This document shows, piece after piece, positions 1 to 14,285 of a stretch of 64,000 nt of DNA; positions within the stretch are counted from its first letter, which is position 1; each line of letters begins with the position of its first letter. The notes beneath the pieces are model-generated. The model was not told the origin of the DNA, did no database searches, and worked only from the letters and a program-made list of their open reading frames with translations. Location of the stretch: positions 930,001 through 994,000 of the forward strand of contig NZ_WHUV01000001.1 of assembly GCF_009380155.1 (NCBI RefSeq). The letters run 5' to 3'. The position numbers and the translations under genes were made by a program. The DNA comes from Pseudomonas piscis. GTDB taxonomy: Bacteria > Pseudomonadota > Gammaproteobacteria > Pseudomonadales > Pseudomonadaceae.

Positions 1-1
1 G

Positions 2-2364
<2,363 letters not shown>

Positions 2365-2399
2365 GACCAGTTTCTCCGGTAAAGTACCGCACGATTATT

Positions 2400-2421
2400 G
2401 CTCGGGCCTTCGGGCCTGAGC
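2400..2421 (+). other. Hairpin between kdsA and eno
   Basis: CTCGGGCC and GGCCTGAG pair around a TTCG tetraloop, with one G-T pair. No T tract follows, so this is more likely an RNA processing or stability element than a full terminator. Function is inferred only. Confidence 0.45.
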
Positions 2422-2468
2422 CTTATCGTCTGCAAGACTGCCTGTTTTTCCCGCCTTGCCGACGGTAG

Positions 2469-3809
<1,341 letters not shown>

Positions 3810-3891
3810 GCTGTAGATGGTAAAAAGACACCGGATTGTGTCGGAAAAGTCGCTACAGCGAATTTTTTGCCACTAATCTGATGCCTTAAGA

Positions 3892-3921
3892 GCACAAGCC
3901 TGGTTTTTCCAGGCTTCGTGC
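3892..3921 (+). terminator. Hairpin downstream of eno
   Basis: AAGCCTGG and CCAGGCTT form a perfect 8-bp stem around five T residues, with outer GCAC/GTGC pairing. There is no strong 3' T tract, so termination is likely but not certain. It sits between eno and ftsB. Confidence 0.5.
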
Positions 3922-3981
3922 TATCAGTAGGTCCGAAGTTGCAGGCATGGCTGTCTTTTTTCACTGGATACCCGATATTCG

Positions 3982-4260
3982 ATGCGCAGTCCCAATTGGT
4001 TGTTCCTGGTCTTGCTCTTGCTGCTGGCTGGCTTGCAGTACCGCCTTTGGGTGGGAAATGGCAGCTTGGCCCAGGTCGCCGACCTGACCCAGCAAATTGC
4101 CGACCAGCAGGCTGAAAACGAGCGCCTGCTGGAGCGCAATCGCGTACTCGATGCGGAAGTCATGGAATTGAAGAAGGGCATGGAGACCGTCGAAGAACGG
4201 GCTCGCCATGAACTGGGCATGGTCAAGGAGGGCGAGACCCTCTACCAGTTGGCCCAATGA
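3982..4260 (+). CDS. ftsB: Cell division protein FtsB
   Basis: Small bitopic divisome protein that joins FtsL and FtsQ. The 92-aa product has a short cytoplasmic start (MRSPN), a leucine-rich membrane segment at about residues 6-22, and a periplasmic coiled coil (QQIADQQAENERLLERN region). Length and architecture are typical. The stop overlaps the ispD start by 4 bases (ATGA), indicating translational coupling, as in other Pseudomonas. Confidence 0.95.
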   Translation: MRSPNWLFLVLLLLLAGLQYRLWVGNGSLAQVADLTQQIADQQAENERLLERNRVLDAEVMELKKGMETVEERARHELGMVKEGETLYQLAQ

Positions 4261-4964
4261 GCGATCTGCTGCCGGCCTTCTGGGCCGTGATTCCTGCCGC
4301 GGGCGTTGGTGCCCGCATGGCCGCGGACCGTCCCAAGCAGTATCTGCAACTGGGCGGCCGCACTATTCTCGAACACAGCCTTGGCTGTTTCCTCGACCAC
4401 CCCGGTCTCAAGGGCCTGGTGGTCAGCGTTGCTCCCGACGATCCTTACTGGCCGTCCCTGGCCTGTGCCCAGGATGGACGAATCCAGCGGGTCGACGGCG
4501 GTGCGGAACGCTCCGACTCAGTGCTCAACGCCTTGCTCCACCTGCATGCCCAAGGCGCTGCGGATGATGATTGGGTGCTGGTGCACGATGCCGCGCGACC
4601 TAACCTCGCCCGGGATGACCTGGACAAACTGCTGGCCGAGTTGGCGGACGACCCTGTGGGTGGCCTGCTCGCGGTGCCGGCCCGGGACACCCTCAAGCGT
4701 ATCGACTCGCGGGGGCGGGTCCTGGAAACCGTGGATCGCAGCCTGATCTGGCAAGCCTATACCCCGCAGATGTTCCGCCTTGGCGCCTTGCACCGAGCCC
4801 TGGCCGACAGCCTGGTGGCTGATGTCGCGATCACCGACGAGGCCTCGGCCATGGAATGGGCCGGCCAGGCCCCACGCTTGATCGAAGGGCGTTCCGACAA
4901 CCTCAAGGTCACCCGCCCGGAAGACCTGGAGTGGTTGCGCCAGCGCTGGGCCAACCGTCGCTGA
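4257..4964 (+). CDS. ispD: 2-C-methyl-D-erythritol 4-phosphate cytidylyltransferase
   Basis: Adds CMP to 2-C-methyl-D-erythritol 4-phosphate in the MEP route to isoprenoids. The 235-aa protein carries the nucleotidyltransferase signature AAGVGARMAADRPKQYL near residues 13-30 and VLVHDAARP at about residue 105, both hallmarks of IspD. It starts in an ATGA overlap with ftsB. Its pathway partner ispF is further downstream, separated by the adhC/fghA block. Confidence 0.96.
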   Translation: MSDLLPAFWAVIPAAGVGARMAADRPKQYLQLGGRTILEHSLGCFLDHPGLKGLVVSVAPDDPYWPSLACAQDGRIQRVDGGAERSDSVLNALLHLHAQGAADDDWVLVHDAARPNLARDDLDKLLAELADDPVGGLLAVPARDTLKRIDSRGRVLETVDRSLIWQAYTPQMFRLGALHRALADSLVADVAITDEASAMEWAGQAPRLIEGRSDNLKVTRPEDLEWLRQRWANRR

Positions 4965-4970
4965 CCCACC

Positions 4971-5007
4971 GCTGTAGCCGCAGGCTGCGATAAGCCTGCA
5001 GCTACCG
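4971..5007. repeat. REP-type palindrome
   Basis: GTAGCCGCAGGCT and AGCCTGCAGCTAC are imperfect inverted arms around GCGATA, the typical form of Pseudomonas repetitive extragenic palindromes. It lies between the converging ispD and LysR genes, and the LysR stop codon falls inside it. It may act as a bidirectional transcription stop. Confidence 0.75.
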
Positions 5008-5901
5008 CTCCTGGTACTCCGGGCGCCGGGCCAGGCCTTCCTTGAGATAGTCCACCAGCTTGCGCACCTTGGGCGACAAGTGTCGTTGTTGCGGGTAGAG
5101 CGCCCATACTGCAGTGTTCGGCGGCTGATGGGCTTCGAGCAGTGAGGCCAGCGCGCCGCTCTGCAGATGCTCCAGCACGTAGTAGTCCGGCAGTTGGCAC
5201 AGGCCCACTCCCTGCAACGCCGCATCCAGCACCGCCTGTCCGCTGTTGCAGCGCCAGTTGCCTTGAACCCGCTGGGCGAACTCGCGGCCATCCTGTTCCA
5301 ATTGCCAGATATCCGAACTGCCGACCAGGCAGTTGTGGCGGCTCAACTCCGAAAGGCTATGGGGGCGACCGTAGCGCTCCAGGTACGACGGCGATGCACA
5401 CAGGTACATGCGCCGGGGAGCCAGGCGGGTCGCCACCAGTCGCGAGTCTTGCAGGCGTCCCAGGCGCACGGCCAGGTCCAGCCCCTCGTGCACCAGGTCC
5501 AGGGGCCGATTGCTCAATTCGATATCCACCCGCAACTGCGGATACAGGCCCATGAAGCTGGTCACCAGCGGCACGATGAAGCGCTCGCCGTAGGCCACCG
5601 CGCAGGTCATGCGCAGCATGCCCTTGGGCTCGCTGGCCAGGTCGCCCACGGCGCGCAACGCCTCTTCCCGGCCATCCTGCAAGCGCTGGCAATGCTGGAG
5701 GAAGGTCTGGCCGGCTTCGGTCAGGGTTACCCGGCGGGTACTGCGGTACAGCAAGCGAGTCTGCAGGCGTTCTTCCAGGCGGGCGATCTGCCGGCTGATA
5801 TGAGAAGAAGAGACACCGAGGCGTTCTGCTGCAGCGGTGAACTGGCTGCATTCGGCCACGGCGACGAACTCGTCGATGCCTTCCCAGCGGTTTTCACTCA
5901 T
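5002..5901 (-). CDS. LysR-family transcriptional regulator
   Basis: The 299-aa protein has an N-terminal winged helix-turn-helix (AAERLGVSSSHISRQIARLE, about residues 20-40) and the usual LysR effector-binding half. It is transcribed divergently from adhC across a 106-base gap, the standard layout for a LysR protein controlling its neighbour. Regulation of the formaldehyde pair adhC/fghA is therefore the inferred role; no ligand can be named from sequence. The gene has no other obvious target nearby. Confidence 0.9.
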   Translation of the reverse strand: MSENRWEGIDEFVAVAECSQFTAAAERLGVSSSHISRQIARLEERLQTRLLYRSTRRVTLTEAGQTFLQHCQRLQDGREEALRAVGDLASEPKGMLRMTCAVAYGERFIVPLVTSFMGLYPQLRVDIELSNRPLDLVHEGLDLAVRLGRLQDSRLVATRLAPRRMYLCASPSYLERYGRPHSLSELSRHNCLVGSSDIWQLEQDGREFAQRVQGNWRCNSGQAVLDAALQGVGLCQLPDYYVLEHLQSGALASLLEAHQPPNTAVWALYPQQRHLSPKVRKLVDYLKEGLARRPEYQER

Positions 5902-5926
5902 GATGATTGTCTCTGTATAGCAATAA

Positions 5927-7120
<1,194 letters not shown>

Positions 7121-7136
7121 GGAGCAGCGACAAACT

Positions 7137-7188
7137 GCAAGCCACAGGCTGCAAGTAGGGGCAACCGCTCTCGCAGCTTGAGGCTTGC
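7137..7188. repeat. Inverted repeat between adhC and fghA
   Basis: The arms at 7137-7152 and 7173-7188 are complementary at 14 of 16 positions (GCAAGCC..GCTGC against GCAGC..GGCTTGC), with a 20-base loop. This resembles intergenic palindromes common in Pseudomonas. It could fold in the adhC-fghA mRNA and tune relative expression; that role is inferred. Confidence 0.6.
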
Positions 7189-7211
7189 TGTATGCGCGCT
7201 GGAGGTCCGCC

Positions 7212-8057
7212 ATGAGTCTGGAAAACCTTTCCTGCCAGAAAAGCTTCGGCGGCTGGCATAAACGCTACAAACATCATTCCCAGGTACTGGGCTGCGACAT
7301 GGTGTTCGCCGTCTACCTGCCGCCGCAGGCCGAGCAGGGCGGCAAGCTGCCGGTGCTGTACTGGTTGTCCGGCCTGACCTGCACCGACGAGAACTTCATG
7401 CACAAGGCCGGTGCCCAGCGCATGGCGGCCGAGCTGGGGCTGATCATCATCGCGCCGGACACCAGCCCGCGTGGTGCCGGGGTACCCGGTGACCCGGATG
7501 GCGCCTGGGATTTCGGCCTGGGGGCGGGGTTCTACCTCAATGCGACCCAGGAGCCTTGGGCCCAGCACTATCGGATGCACGACTATGTGGTCCATGAGTT
7601 GCCGGCACTGGTGGAGGCGCATTTCCCGGCTTCCGACAAGCGTGGCGTCAGCGGCCATTCCATGGGCGGGCACGGGGCCCTGGTTTGTGCCTTGCGCAAT
7701 CCCGGGCGCTACCGCTCGGTGTCGGCGTTCGCGCCCATCAGCAACCCCATGGATTGCCCCTGGGGGCAGAAGGCGTTTTCCCGTTACCTGGGGGAAGAGC
7801 GCTCTCGTTGGCGTGAATGGGATGCCAGTGTCCTGATCGCCGAGGCCAGCGAAAAACTGCCATTGCTGGTGGATCAGGGCGACCGCGATGACTTCCTCGC
7901 CACCCAGCTCAAGCCTGAAGCCCTGCAGTTGGCGGCCAAGCAGGCCGGCCATGAATTGACCCTGCGCCTGCAGCCGGGCTACGACCATAGCTACTTCTTC
8001 ATCGCCAGCTTCATCGATGACCACCTGCGCCATCATGCGCGGGCACTGAACGGCTAG
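7212..8057 (+). CDS. fghA: S-formylglutathione hydrolase
   Basis: Serine esterase that splits S-formylglutathione into formate and glutathione, the step after AdhC. The start at 7212 ([12 protein letters not shown]) has a GGAGG 6-7 bases upstream and gives 281 aa, the normal length. The nucleophile elbow GHSMGGHG places the catalytic serine at residue 150. An upstream in-frame start at 7185 lacks a good ribosome site. Function is well supported by sequence and neighbourhood. Confidence 0.96.
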   Translation: MSLENLSCQKSFGGWHKRYKHHSQVLGCDMVFAVYLPPQAEQGGKLPVLYWLSGLTCTDENFMHKAGAQRMAAELGLIIIAPDTSPRGAGVPGDPDGAWDFGLGAGFYLNATQEPWAQHYRMHDYVVHELPALVEAHFPASDKRGVSGHSMGGHGALVCALRNPGRYRSVSAFAPISNPMDCPWGQKAFSRYLGEERSRWREWDASVLIAEASEKLPLLVDQGDRDDFLATQLKPEALQLAAKQAGHELTLRLQPGYDHSYFFIASFIDDHLRHHARALNG

Positions 8058-8060
8058 GTC

Positions 8061-8098
8061 GTACGAGCCTTGGCGCCCGTCCGCGGGGACGCTCGTAC
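8061..8098. repeat. Palindrome downstream of fghA
   Basis: GTACGAGC (8061-8068) and GCTCGTAC (8091-8098) form perfect outer arms, and GTCC/GGAC pair inside. It begins four bases after the fghA stop. It is probably an intergenic repeat element or an mRNA 3' stabiliser. Confidence 0.6.
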
Positions 8099-8130
8099 CA
8101 GCCCTAAGGGCCAGCAAAGCAGGTAGAATC

Positions 8131-8159
8131 ACGCCCTGACTTTTTCGGGGCGTTTTTTT
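8131..8159 (+). terminator. Terminator-like hairpin abutting the ispF start codon
   Basis: ACGCCC pairs with GGGCGT and is followed by a run of seven T that ends at the base before the ispF ATG. The only purine-rich ribosome-site candidate (GGGG) lies in the 3' arm. Either upstream transcription stops here, or the fold controls ispF translation. Confidence 0.55.
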
Positions 8160-8633
8160 ATGCGTATTGGCCACGGCTACGATGTGCACCGTTTCGCTGA
8201 GGGCGACTTCATCACCTTGGGTGGTGTGCGTATCGCCCACCACTCCGGGCTGCTGGCCCATTCCGATGGCGACGTGCTGCTGCACGCACTCAGCGATGCC
8301 CTGTTGGGGGCTGCGGGGCTGGGTGATATCGGCAAGCATTTCCCTGACACCGATCCGCAATTCAAGGGCGTCGACAGCCGCGTACTGCTGCGTCACGTTG
8401 TCGCGTTGATCCATGCCAAGGGCTGGAAGGTCGGTAACGTCGACAACACCATCGTCGCCCAGGCGCCGAAGATGGCGCCGCATATCGCCACCATGCGGGC
8501 GCTGATCGCCGAGGACCTGCAGGTCGAGCTCGATCAGGTGAACGTCAAGGCCACCACCACCGAGAAGCTTGGTTTTACCGGGCGCGAGGAAGGTATTGCG
8601 GTGCATTCCGTAGCCTTGTTGCTGCGCGCATGA
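8160..8633 (+). CDS. ispF: 2-C-methyl-D-erythritol 2,4-cyclodiphosphate synthase
   Basis: Cyclises CDP-ME-2-phosphate with release of CMP in the MEP pathway. At 157 aa it has the expected length, with the zinc-binding DVHRF at residues 8-12 and the family signature [19 protein letters not shown], then [11 protein letters not shown]. The stop overlaps truD by 4 bases, so the ispF-truD-surE-pcm genes look like one transcription unit. Confidence 0.97.
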   Translation: MRIGHGYDVHRFAEGDFITLGGVRIAHHSGLLAHSDGDVLLHALSDALLGAAGLGDIGKHFPDTDPQFKGVDSRVLLRHVVALIHAKGWKVGNVDNTIVAQAPKMAPHIATMRALIAEDLQVELDQVNVKATTTEKLGFTGREEGIAVHSVALLLRA

Positions 8634-9675
8634 ACGAACTGCAACTGTTGGGCCCGCGGGCCTATGGCGATGCCTTGGGCAGCGCGGTCCTCAAGGCCAC
8701 GGCCGAGGATTTCCAGGTCGATGAGGTCCTGGACATTCCTCTGAGCGGCGATGGCGAGCATTTATGGCTGTGGGTGGAAAAACGCGGCCTGAATACCGAG
8801 GAAGCTGCCCGGCGGATCGCCAAGGCCGCCGGGGTCCCGCTGCGTACGGTGAGCTATGCCGGACTCAAGGACCGCCAGGCCCTGACTCGCCAATGGTTCA
8901 GCGTGCAACTGCCGGGCAAGGCCGATCCAGACCTGGCGGCAGCCGAAAACCACACCCTGAAGATCCTCAAGGCCAGCCGCCACAGGCGCAAGCTGCAACG
9001 CGGCGCCCATGCAGCCAATGGCTTCACCTTGCGCTTGACCGAGCTGCGGGCGGATCACGCGGCGATCGATGCCCGCCTGCAACTGATCGCTCGGCAAGGC
9101 ATTCCCAATTACTTCGGTGCCCAGCGTTTTGGCCATGACGGCGGCAACCTGGCGGATGCCCGGGACTGGTCGGCACGCCAGGCGTTGCCGGAACAGCGCA
9201 ACGTGCGTTCGCGCTTGCTGTCCGCCGCTCGTAGCTACTTGTTCAACCAGGCCCTGGGCGCACGGGTGGCCGACGGCAGTTGGCAGCAGGCCCAGGTGGG
9301 CGATCTGCTGGCCTTCACCGACAGCCGCAGTTTCTTCATGGCTGGAGCTGAGGAGTGCCACGATCCGCGCCTGGCGATTCTCGACCTGCATCCCACCGGG
9401 CCCTTGTGGGGTAAAGGCGACTCGCCTGCCGCCGGTGCTACCCAGATCCTGGAGCAGGGCGTCGCTACCCGTGAACCGGCGCTGTGCGATTGGCTGGTAA
9501 AAGCCGGCATGGAGCACGAACGACGCATCCTGCGGCTGCCCATTGGCGGTTTGACGTGGCATTATCCCGTGCCTGACATTCTGCAATTGGAATTCGTCCT
9601 GCCGGCCGGATGTTTCGCCACCGCATTGGTGCGCGAACTCGTCGATCTGGTGCCGGTGGGGCAGACGGACAGCCC

Positions 9676-9688
<13 letters not shown>
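8630..9688 (+). CDS. truD: tRNA pseudouridine(13) synthase TruD
   Basis: Converts uridine 13 of certain tRNAs to pseudouridine. The 352-aa product contains the TruD catalytic block AGLKDRQAL with the aspartate at residue 81, and the conserved [10 protein letters not shown]. It overlaps ispF at its start and surE by 13 bases at its end. Normal length and order. Confidence 0.96.
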
Positions 9689-11102
<1,414 letters not shown>

Positions 11103-11214
11103 GCATTTCTGCGAGCTGGGTGAATTCTGTCCGTCAGGCTGTGTCTTAGTGGCGTATCGGTCGTCAACCTGTGGGGCGACGACCCGTGACAAACCCCGGT
11201 CGTCCCTGTGCCGT

Positions 11215-11234
11215 GCCGGCGGTAAAGCGCCGGC
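11215..11234. other. Hairpin upstream of nlpD
   Basis: GCCGGCG and CGCCGGC form a 7-bp stem around GTAAAG. A TTATAC-like hexamer follows a few bases downstream, so the region may combine a weak stop for pcm and a promoter for nlpD. Evidence is limited to the fold. Confidence 0.35.
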
Positions 11235-11309
11235 GTCCGGTTATACTTGCGTCATTTCATGCCTGAGCCAGGCAATCTATATCGTCAACCATCAGAAAGG
11301 GAGCGGCGG

Positions 11310-12185
11310 GTGAGTCTCACAGTCATTGCGCAGCGTATGGGTACAACAAGCTTTCAGCGACTGATGATTGGCCTTGTCTTGAGTTCCTTGTTGGTTGGTT
11401 GCTCCAGCACCAGGTCCAGCAGCGTCGGAGTGGTTGATCGCAACAGCAATGCGGCACCGCAACGCCCGACCGTCACCACCGGCCAGTACGCCGTGCGCCG
11501 CGGGGATACGCTGTTCTCCATCGCCTTCCGTTATGGCTGGGATTACAAGGCATTGGCCGCCCGCAACAATATCAGCGAGCCCTATACCATCCATCCGGGG
11601 CAAACCATTCGTTTCGATGGCCGCACCGGTACCGCTCCGGCTACCGTGGTGACCAGTACCCAGTCCTCCGGTGCTTCCTCCTCGAGCAAAACCACGGTCA
11701 TTCGTCGCCCGGTGACGACCACTACATCTCCGGCAACAGGTGCCGCAACCAGCCCGGCGAACAAGCCGAGCCCAGCTCCGGCGCCGGTTCCAGCCACTCC
11801 GGCAGGCCCTGCGCCGACCGGTTGGGGCTGGCCTTCCAACGGTGTTCTCATTGGAAAATTTTCTTCAAACGGTAGTTTGAATAAAGGCATTGATATCGCC
11901 GGGGATTTGGGACAGCCTGTTTTAGCTGCGTCTGATGGGACGGTGGTTTACGCCGGGAGTGGCTTAAGGGGCTACGGCGAATTAGTCATCATCAAACACA
12001 GCGAAACCTACGTCAGCGCTTATGGTCACAACCGTAAGCTTCTGGTTCGGGAGGGGCAGCAGGTCAAAGTCGGACAGACAATTGCCGAGATGGGATCAAC
12101 TGGTACAGACCGGGTGAAACTGCACTTTGAGATTCGCCGACAAGGTAAACCTGTAGATCCGCTGCAATTCCTGCCACGTCGTTGA
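11310..12185 (+). CDS. nlpD: Lipoprotein NlpD, LysM and LytM domains (murein hydrolase activator)
   Basis: Envelope lipoprotein expected to activate a cell-wall amidase at division. The GTG start at 11310 follows an AAAGGGAG site and gives 291 aa. A signal peptide ends in the lipobox LLVGC. A LysM domain (QYAVRRGDTLFSIAF) comes next, then a Pro/Ala/Thr-rich linker, then a C-terminal LytM/M23 domain. The first metal-binding histidine position reads KGIDIAG, so the peptidase is degenerate, as in known activators. In pseudomonads the rpoS promoter lies inside nlpD, consistent with the next gene. Confidence 0.95.
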   Translation: MSLTVIAQRMGTTSFQRLMIGLVLSSLLVGCSSTRSSSVGVVDRNSNAAPQRPTVTTGQYAVRRGDTLFSIAFRYGWDYKALAARNNISEPYTIHPGQTIRFDGRTGTAPATVVTSTQSSGASSSSKTTVIRRPVTTTTSPATGAATSPANKPSPAPAPVPATPAGPAPTGWGWPSNGVLIGKFSSNGSLNKGIDIAGDLGQPVLAASDGTVVYAGSGLRGYGELVIIKHSETYVSAYGHNRKLLVREGQQVKVGQTIAEMGSTGTDRVKLHFEIRRQGKPVDPLQFLPRR

Positions 12186-12295
12186 TCCGTTACCAACCTG
12201 TTCCACTCGCTCACGTAGAGGGAACAGGTTCCAGTGTTGCCAGGGATATAGGCGACGCTCGAGCCTGAGGTCGAACTCACCAAAGGACTATAACA

Positions 12296-13303
12296 ATGGC
12301 TCTCAGTAAAGAAGTGCCGGAGTTTGACATCGACGATGAAGTTCTCCTTATGGAGAGCGGAATCGATATGGATTCGATGTCGAATAATGAGGGGGCAACT
12401 CCACCTTCCGTTCGCACCAAATCCAAAAGCTCCGCTGCGATCAAGCAACACAAGTACATTGACTACACTCGCGCGCTCGATGCGACGCAGTTGTACCTCA
12501 ATGAAATCGGTTTTTCTCCATTGCTCTCTCCCGAAGAGGAAGTGCACTTTGCGCGTCTATCGCAAAGTGGCGACCCGGCTGGGCGTAAACGCATGATTGA
12601 AAGCAACTTGCGACTGGTGGTGAAAATCGCCCGACGCTATGTCAATCGTGGGTTATCGCTGCTGGATCTGATCGAAGAGGGCAACCTCGGCTTGATCCGA
12701 GCGGTGGAAAAATTCGATCCCGAACGTGGTTTCCGTTTCTCGACCTACGCTACCTGGTGGATCCGCCAGACCATCGAGCGTGCAATCATGAATCAGACCC
12801 GGACCATCCGGTTGCCGATCCATGTGGTCAAGGAACTCAACGTCTACTTGCGCGCCGCCCGCGAACTGACGCAGAAACTCGATCATGAACCCTCTCCCGA
12901 GGAAATCGCCAACCTGCTCGAGAAGCCGGTGGCGGAAGTCAAACGCATGCTCGGCCTGAACGAGCGCGTTTCTTCGGTGGATGTCTCGCTGGGCCCGGAT
13001 TCGGACAAGACCCTGCTGGACACCCTGACCGACGAGCGTCCGACGGATCCTTGTGAACTGTTGCAGGACGACGACCTTTCGCAAAGCATCGATCAATGGC
13101 TTTCCGAGCTGACCGAAAAACAGCGTGAGGTGGTCGTACGCCGGTTTGGCCTGCGAGGGCATGAGAGCAGCACCCTGGAAGACGTTGGCCTGGAAATTGG
13201 CCTGACCCGTGAACGGGTGCGGCAGATCCAGGTTGAGGGCCTCAAGCGCCTGCGGGAGATCCTCGAGAAGAATGGCTTGTCCAGTGAGTCGCTGTTTCAG
13301 TAG
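12296..13303 (+). CDS. rpoS: RNA polymerase sigma factor RpoS
   Basis: Stationary-phase and stress sigma factor. The 335-aa protein has region 2 ([28 protein letters not shown]), region 3 and region 4 with the helix-turn-helix [21 protein letters not shown]. The acidic N-terminus ([14 protein letters not shown]) is typical of Pseudomonas RpoS. It lies 110 bases downstream of nlpD and is followed by a strong terminator. Confidence 0.98.
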   Translation: MALSKEVPEFDIDDEVLLMESGIDMDSMSNNEGATPPSVRTKSKSSAAIKQHKYIDYTRALDATQLYLNEIGFSPLLSPEEEVHFARLSQSGDPAGRKRMIESNLRLVVKIARRYVNRGLSLLDLIEEGNLGLIRAVEKFDPERGFRFSTYATWWIRQTIERAIMNQTRTIRLPIHVVKELNVYLRAARELTQKLDHEPSPEEIANLLEKPVAEVKRMLGLNERVSSVDVSLGPDSDKTLLDTLTDERPTDPCELLQDDDLSQSIDQWLSELTEKQREVVVRRFGLRGHESSTLEDVGLEIGLTRERVRQIQVEGLKRLREILEKNGLSSESLFQ

Positions 13304-13318
13304 CCGCTGACCTGCCTA

Positions 13319-13348
13319 TAAAAAGCCCCGACTGGTTCGGGGCTTTTT
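13319..13348 (+). terminator. Rho-independent terminator of rpoS
   Basis: AAAAGCCCCG and CGGGGCTTTT form a 10-bp stem around a 7-base loop, followed by T residues. It begins 15 bases after the rpoS stop. Confidence 0.9.
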
Positions 13349-13415
13349 CATGGGGGGACGAAAAGTCTTGATTTGGAGGGGCACGTAGGAGAAGCGGAAC
13401 TGTTCTTAATTCCCA

Positions 13416-13433
13416 TGTAAGCCAAAGATTACT
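13416..13433 (+). promoter_or_regulatory. Candidate GacA upstream activating sequence for rsmZ
   Basis: TGTAAG at 13416-13421 is followed after six bases by ATTACT, which matches 4 of 6 positions of the canonical CTTACA arm. It lies about 170 bases upstream of the rsmZ 5' end, with an AT-rich linker between, the unusual distance known for rsmZ in this group. The imperfect right arm lowers confidence. Confidence 0.6.
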
Positions 13434-13604
13434 TTTTCGTAATCTATTGGGGCTCGATCACTTCTGAGTTGCCTAAATCGACTTAGGTAATTTTTTATCT
13501 AACTGATTTAAAAGGCTTTTTATTTATTGCTGGATTAGGTTGGACAGAATTTCCCGCTGATAGTGCGATTGCCGTTATCTGGGAAGTCTCTAATATCAAC
13601 CCTG

Positions 13605-13733
13605 TGTCGACGGATAGACACAGCCATCAAGGATGATGGTCAGGACATCGCAAGAAGCGATTCATCAGGATGATGACAAGGAACACAGGGACTAGGGAAA
13701 AAATGTGGGCGGGTCATACCGCCCCTTTTTTTT
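13605..13733 (+). ncRNA. rsmZ: Small regulatory RNA RsmZ
   Basis: Sequesters the translational repressors RsmA/RsmE and so relieves repression of secondary metabolism and exoenzyme genes under GacS/GacA control. The region starts TGTCGACGGATAGACAC and contains repeated GGA motifs in or near loops (CGGAT, AAGGATG, CAGGACA, CAGGATG, AAGGAAC, GGGACTAGGGA). It ends in a GGGCGG/CCGCCC hairpin with eight T. Position between rpoS and fdxA is the known rsmZ locus. Ends are inferred from the terminator and recalled homologues. Confidence 0.92.
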
Positions 13734-13777
13734 GCCTGTCGAAAAGTGCAGTCGCAAATCCCTGAGTCCATAAACGC

Positions 13778-13803
13778 AAAAAGGCCCGCAAGGGGCCTTT
13801 TCA
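13778..13803 (-). terminator. Terminator of fdxA, probably bidirectional
   Basis: AAAAAGGCCC and GGGGCCTTTT pair around GCAA, with A and T runs on either side, so it could stop transcription from both directions. It sits 16 bases beyond the fdxA stop codon. Confidence 0.8.
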
Positions 13804-13818
13804 AGGAACGCCGAAGTA

Positions 13819-14142
13819 TCAGCGTTCGAGATCCTTGATCTTGCCTTTGACGCCATCCCACTCTTCGGCATCGGGCAACGAATCTTTCTTTTCAGTGATG
13901 TTCGGCCAGATCTCTGCCAGCTCGACGTTCAGCTGAATGAATTCTTGCATCTCGTCCGGGACTTCATCCTCGGAGAAGATGGCTACAGCAGGGCATTCAG
14001 GCTCGCACAGTGCGCAATCGATGCACTCATCCGGGTGAATTACCAGGAAGTTCGGGCCTTCGTAAAAGCAGTCCACCGGACAGACTTCTACGCAGTCGGT
14101 GTACTTGCACTTGATGCAGTTGTCGGTGACGACGAAGGTCAT
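13819..14142 (-). CDS. fdxA: Seven-iron ferredoxin FdxA (3Fe-4S/4Fe-4S)
   Basis: Low-molecular-mass electron carrier. The 107-aa protein begins [21 protein letters not shown] and has a second cysteine set [12 protein letters not shown], the pattern of Azotobacter-type ferredoxins in which one cluster is 3Fe-4S. The acidic C-terminal helix region ([19 protein letters not shown]) is also typical. It lies between rsmZ and mutS, the usual place. Confidence 0.96.
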   Translation of the reverse strand: MTFVVTDNCIKCKYTDCVEVCPVDCFYEGPNFLVIHPDECIDCALCEPECPAVAIFSEDEVPDEMQEFIQLNVELAEIWPNITEKKDSLPDAEEWDGVKGKIKDLER

Positions 14143-14285
14143 TTCTAATTTTCTCCTCAGGCGGCGGCAGCGGAGCCCCTACAGGATTGGGGTCGCCAGG
14201 TTTGGGAGCGATAGTCTGTGGACCAGGCTAATAGTCCACAGCATCCCAAACCGCGCGAGATTCTAACAGCTTGAAGGCGTTCGCG

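Larger units (their letters stand above)
13304..13818. other. Intergenic region rpoS-fdxA
   Basis: This 515-base stretch holds no protein gene. From left to right it contains the rpoS terminator, an AT-rich control segment with the candidate GacA site, the RsmZ RNA and its terminator, and the fdxA terminator on the opposite strand. Confidence 0.85.

Noticed and set aside
4971-5007. Factor-independent terminator of ispD
   Set aside because: A stem is present, but no T tract on either strand. The form fits a REP element better.
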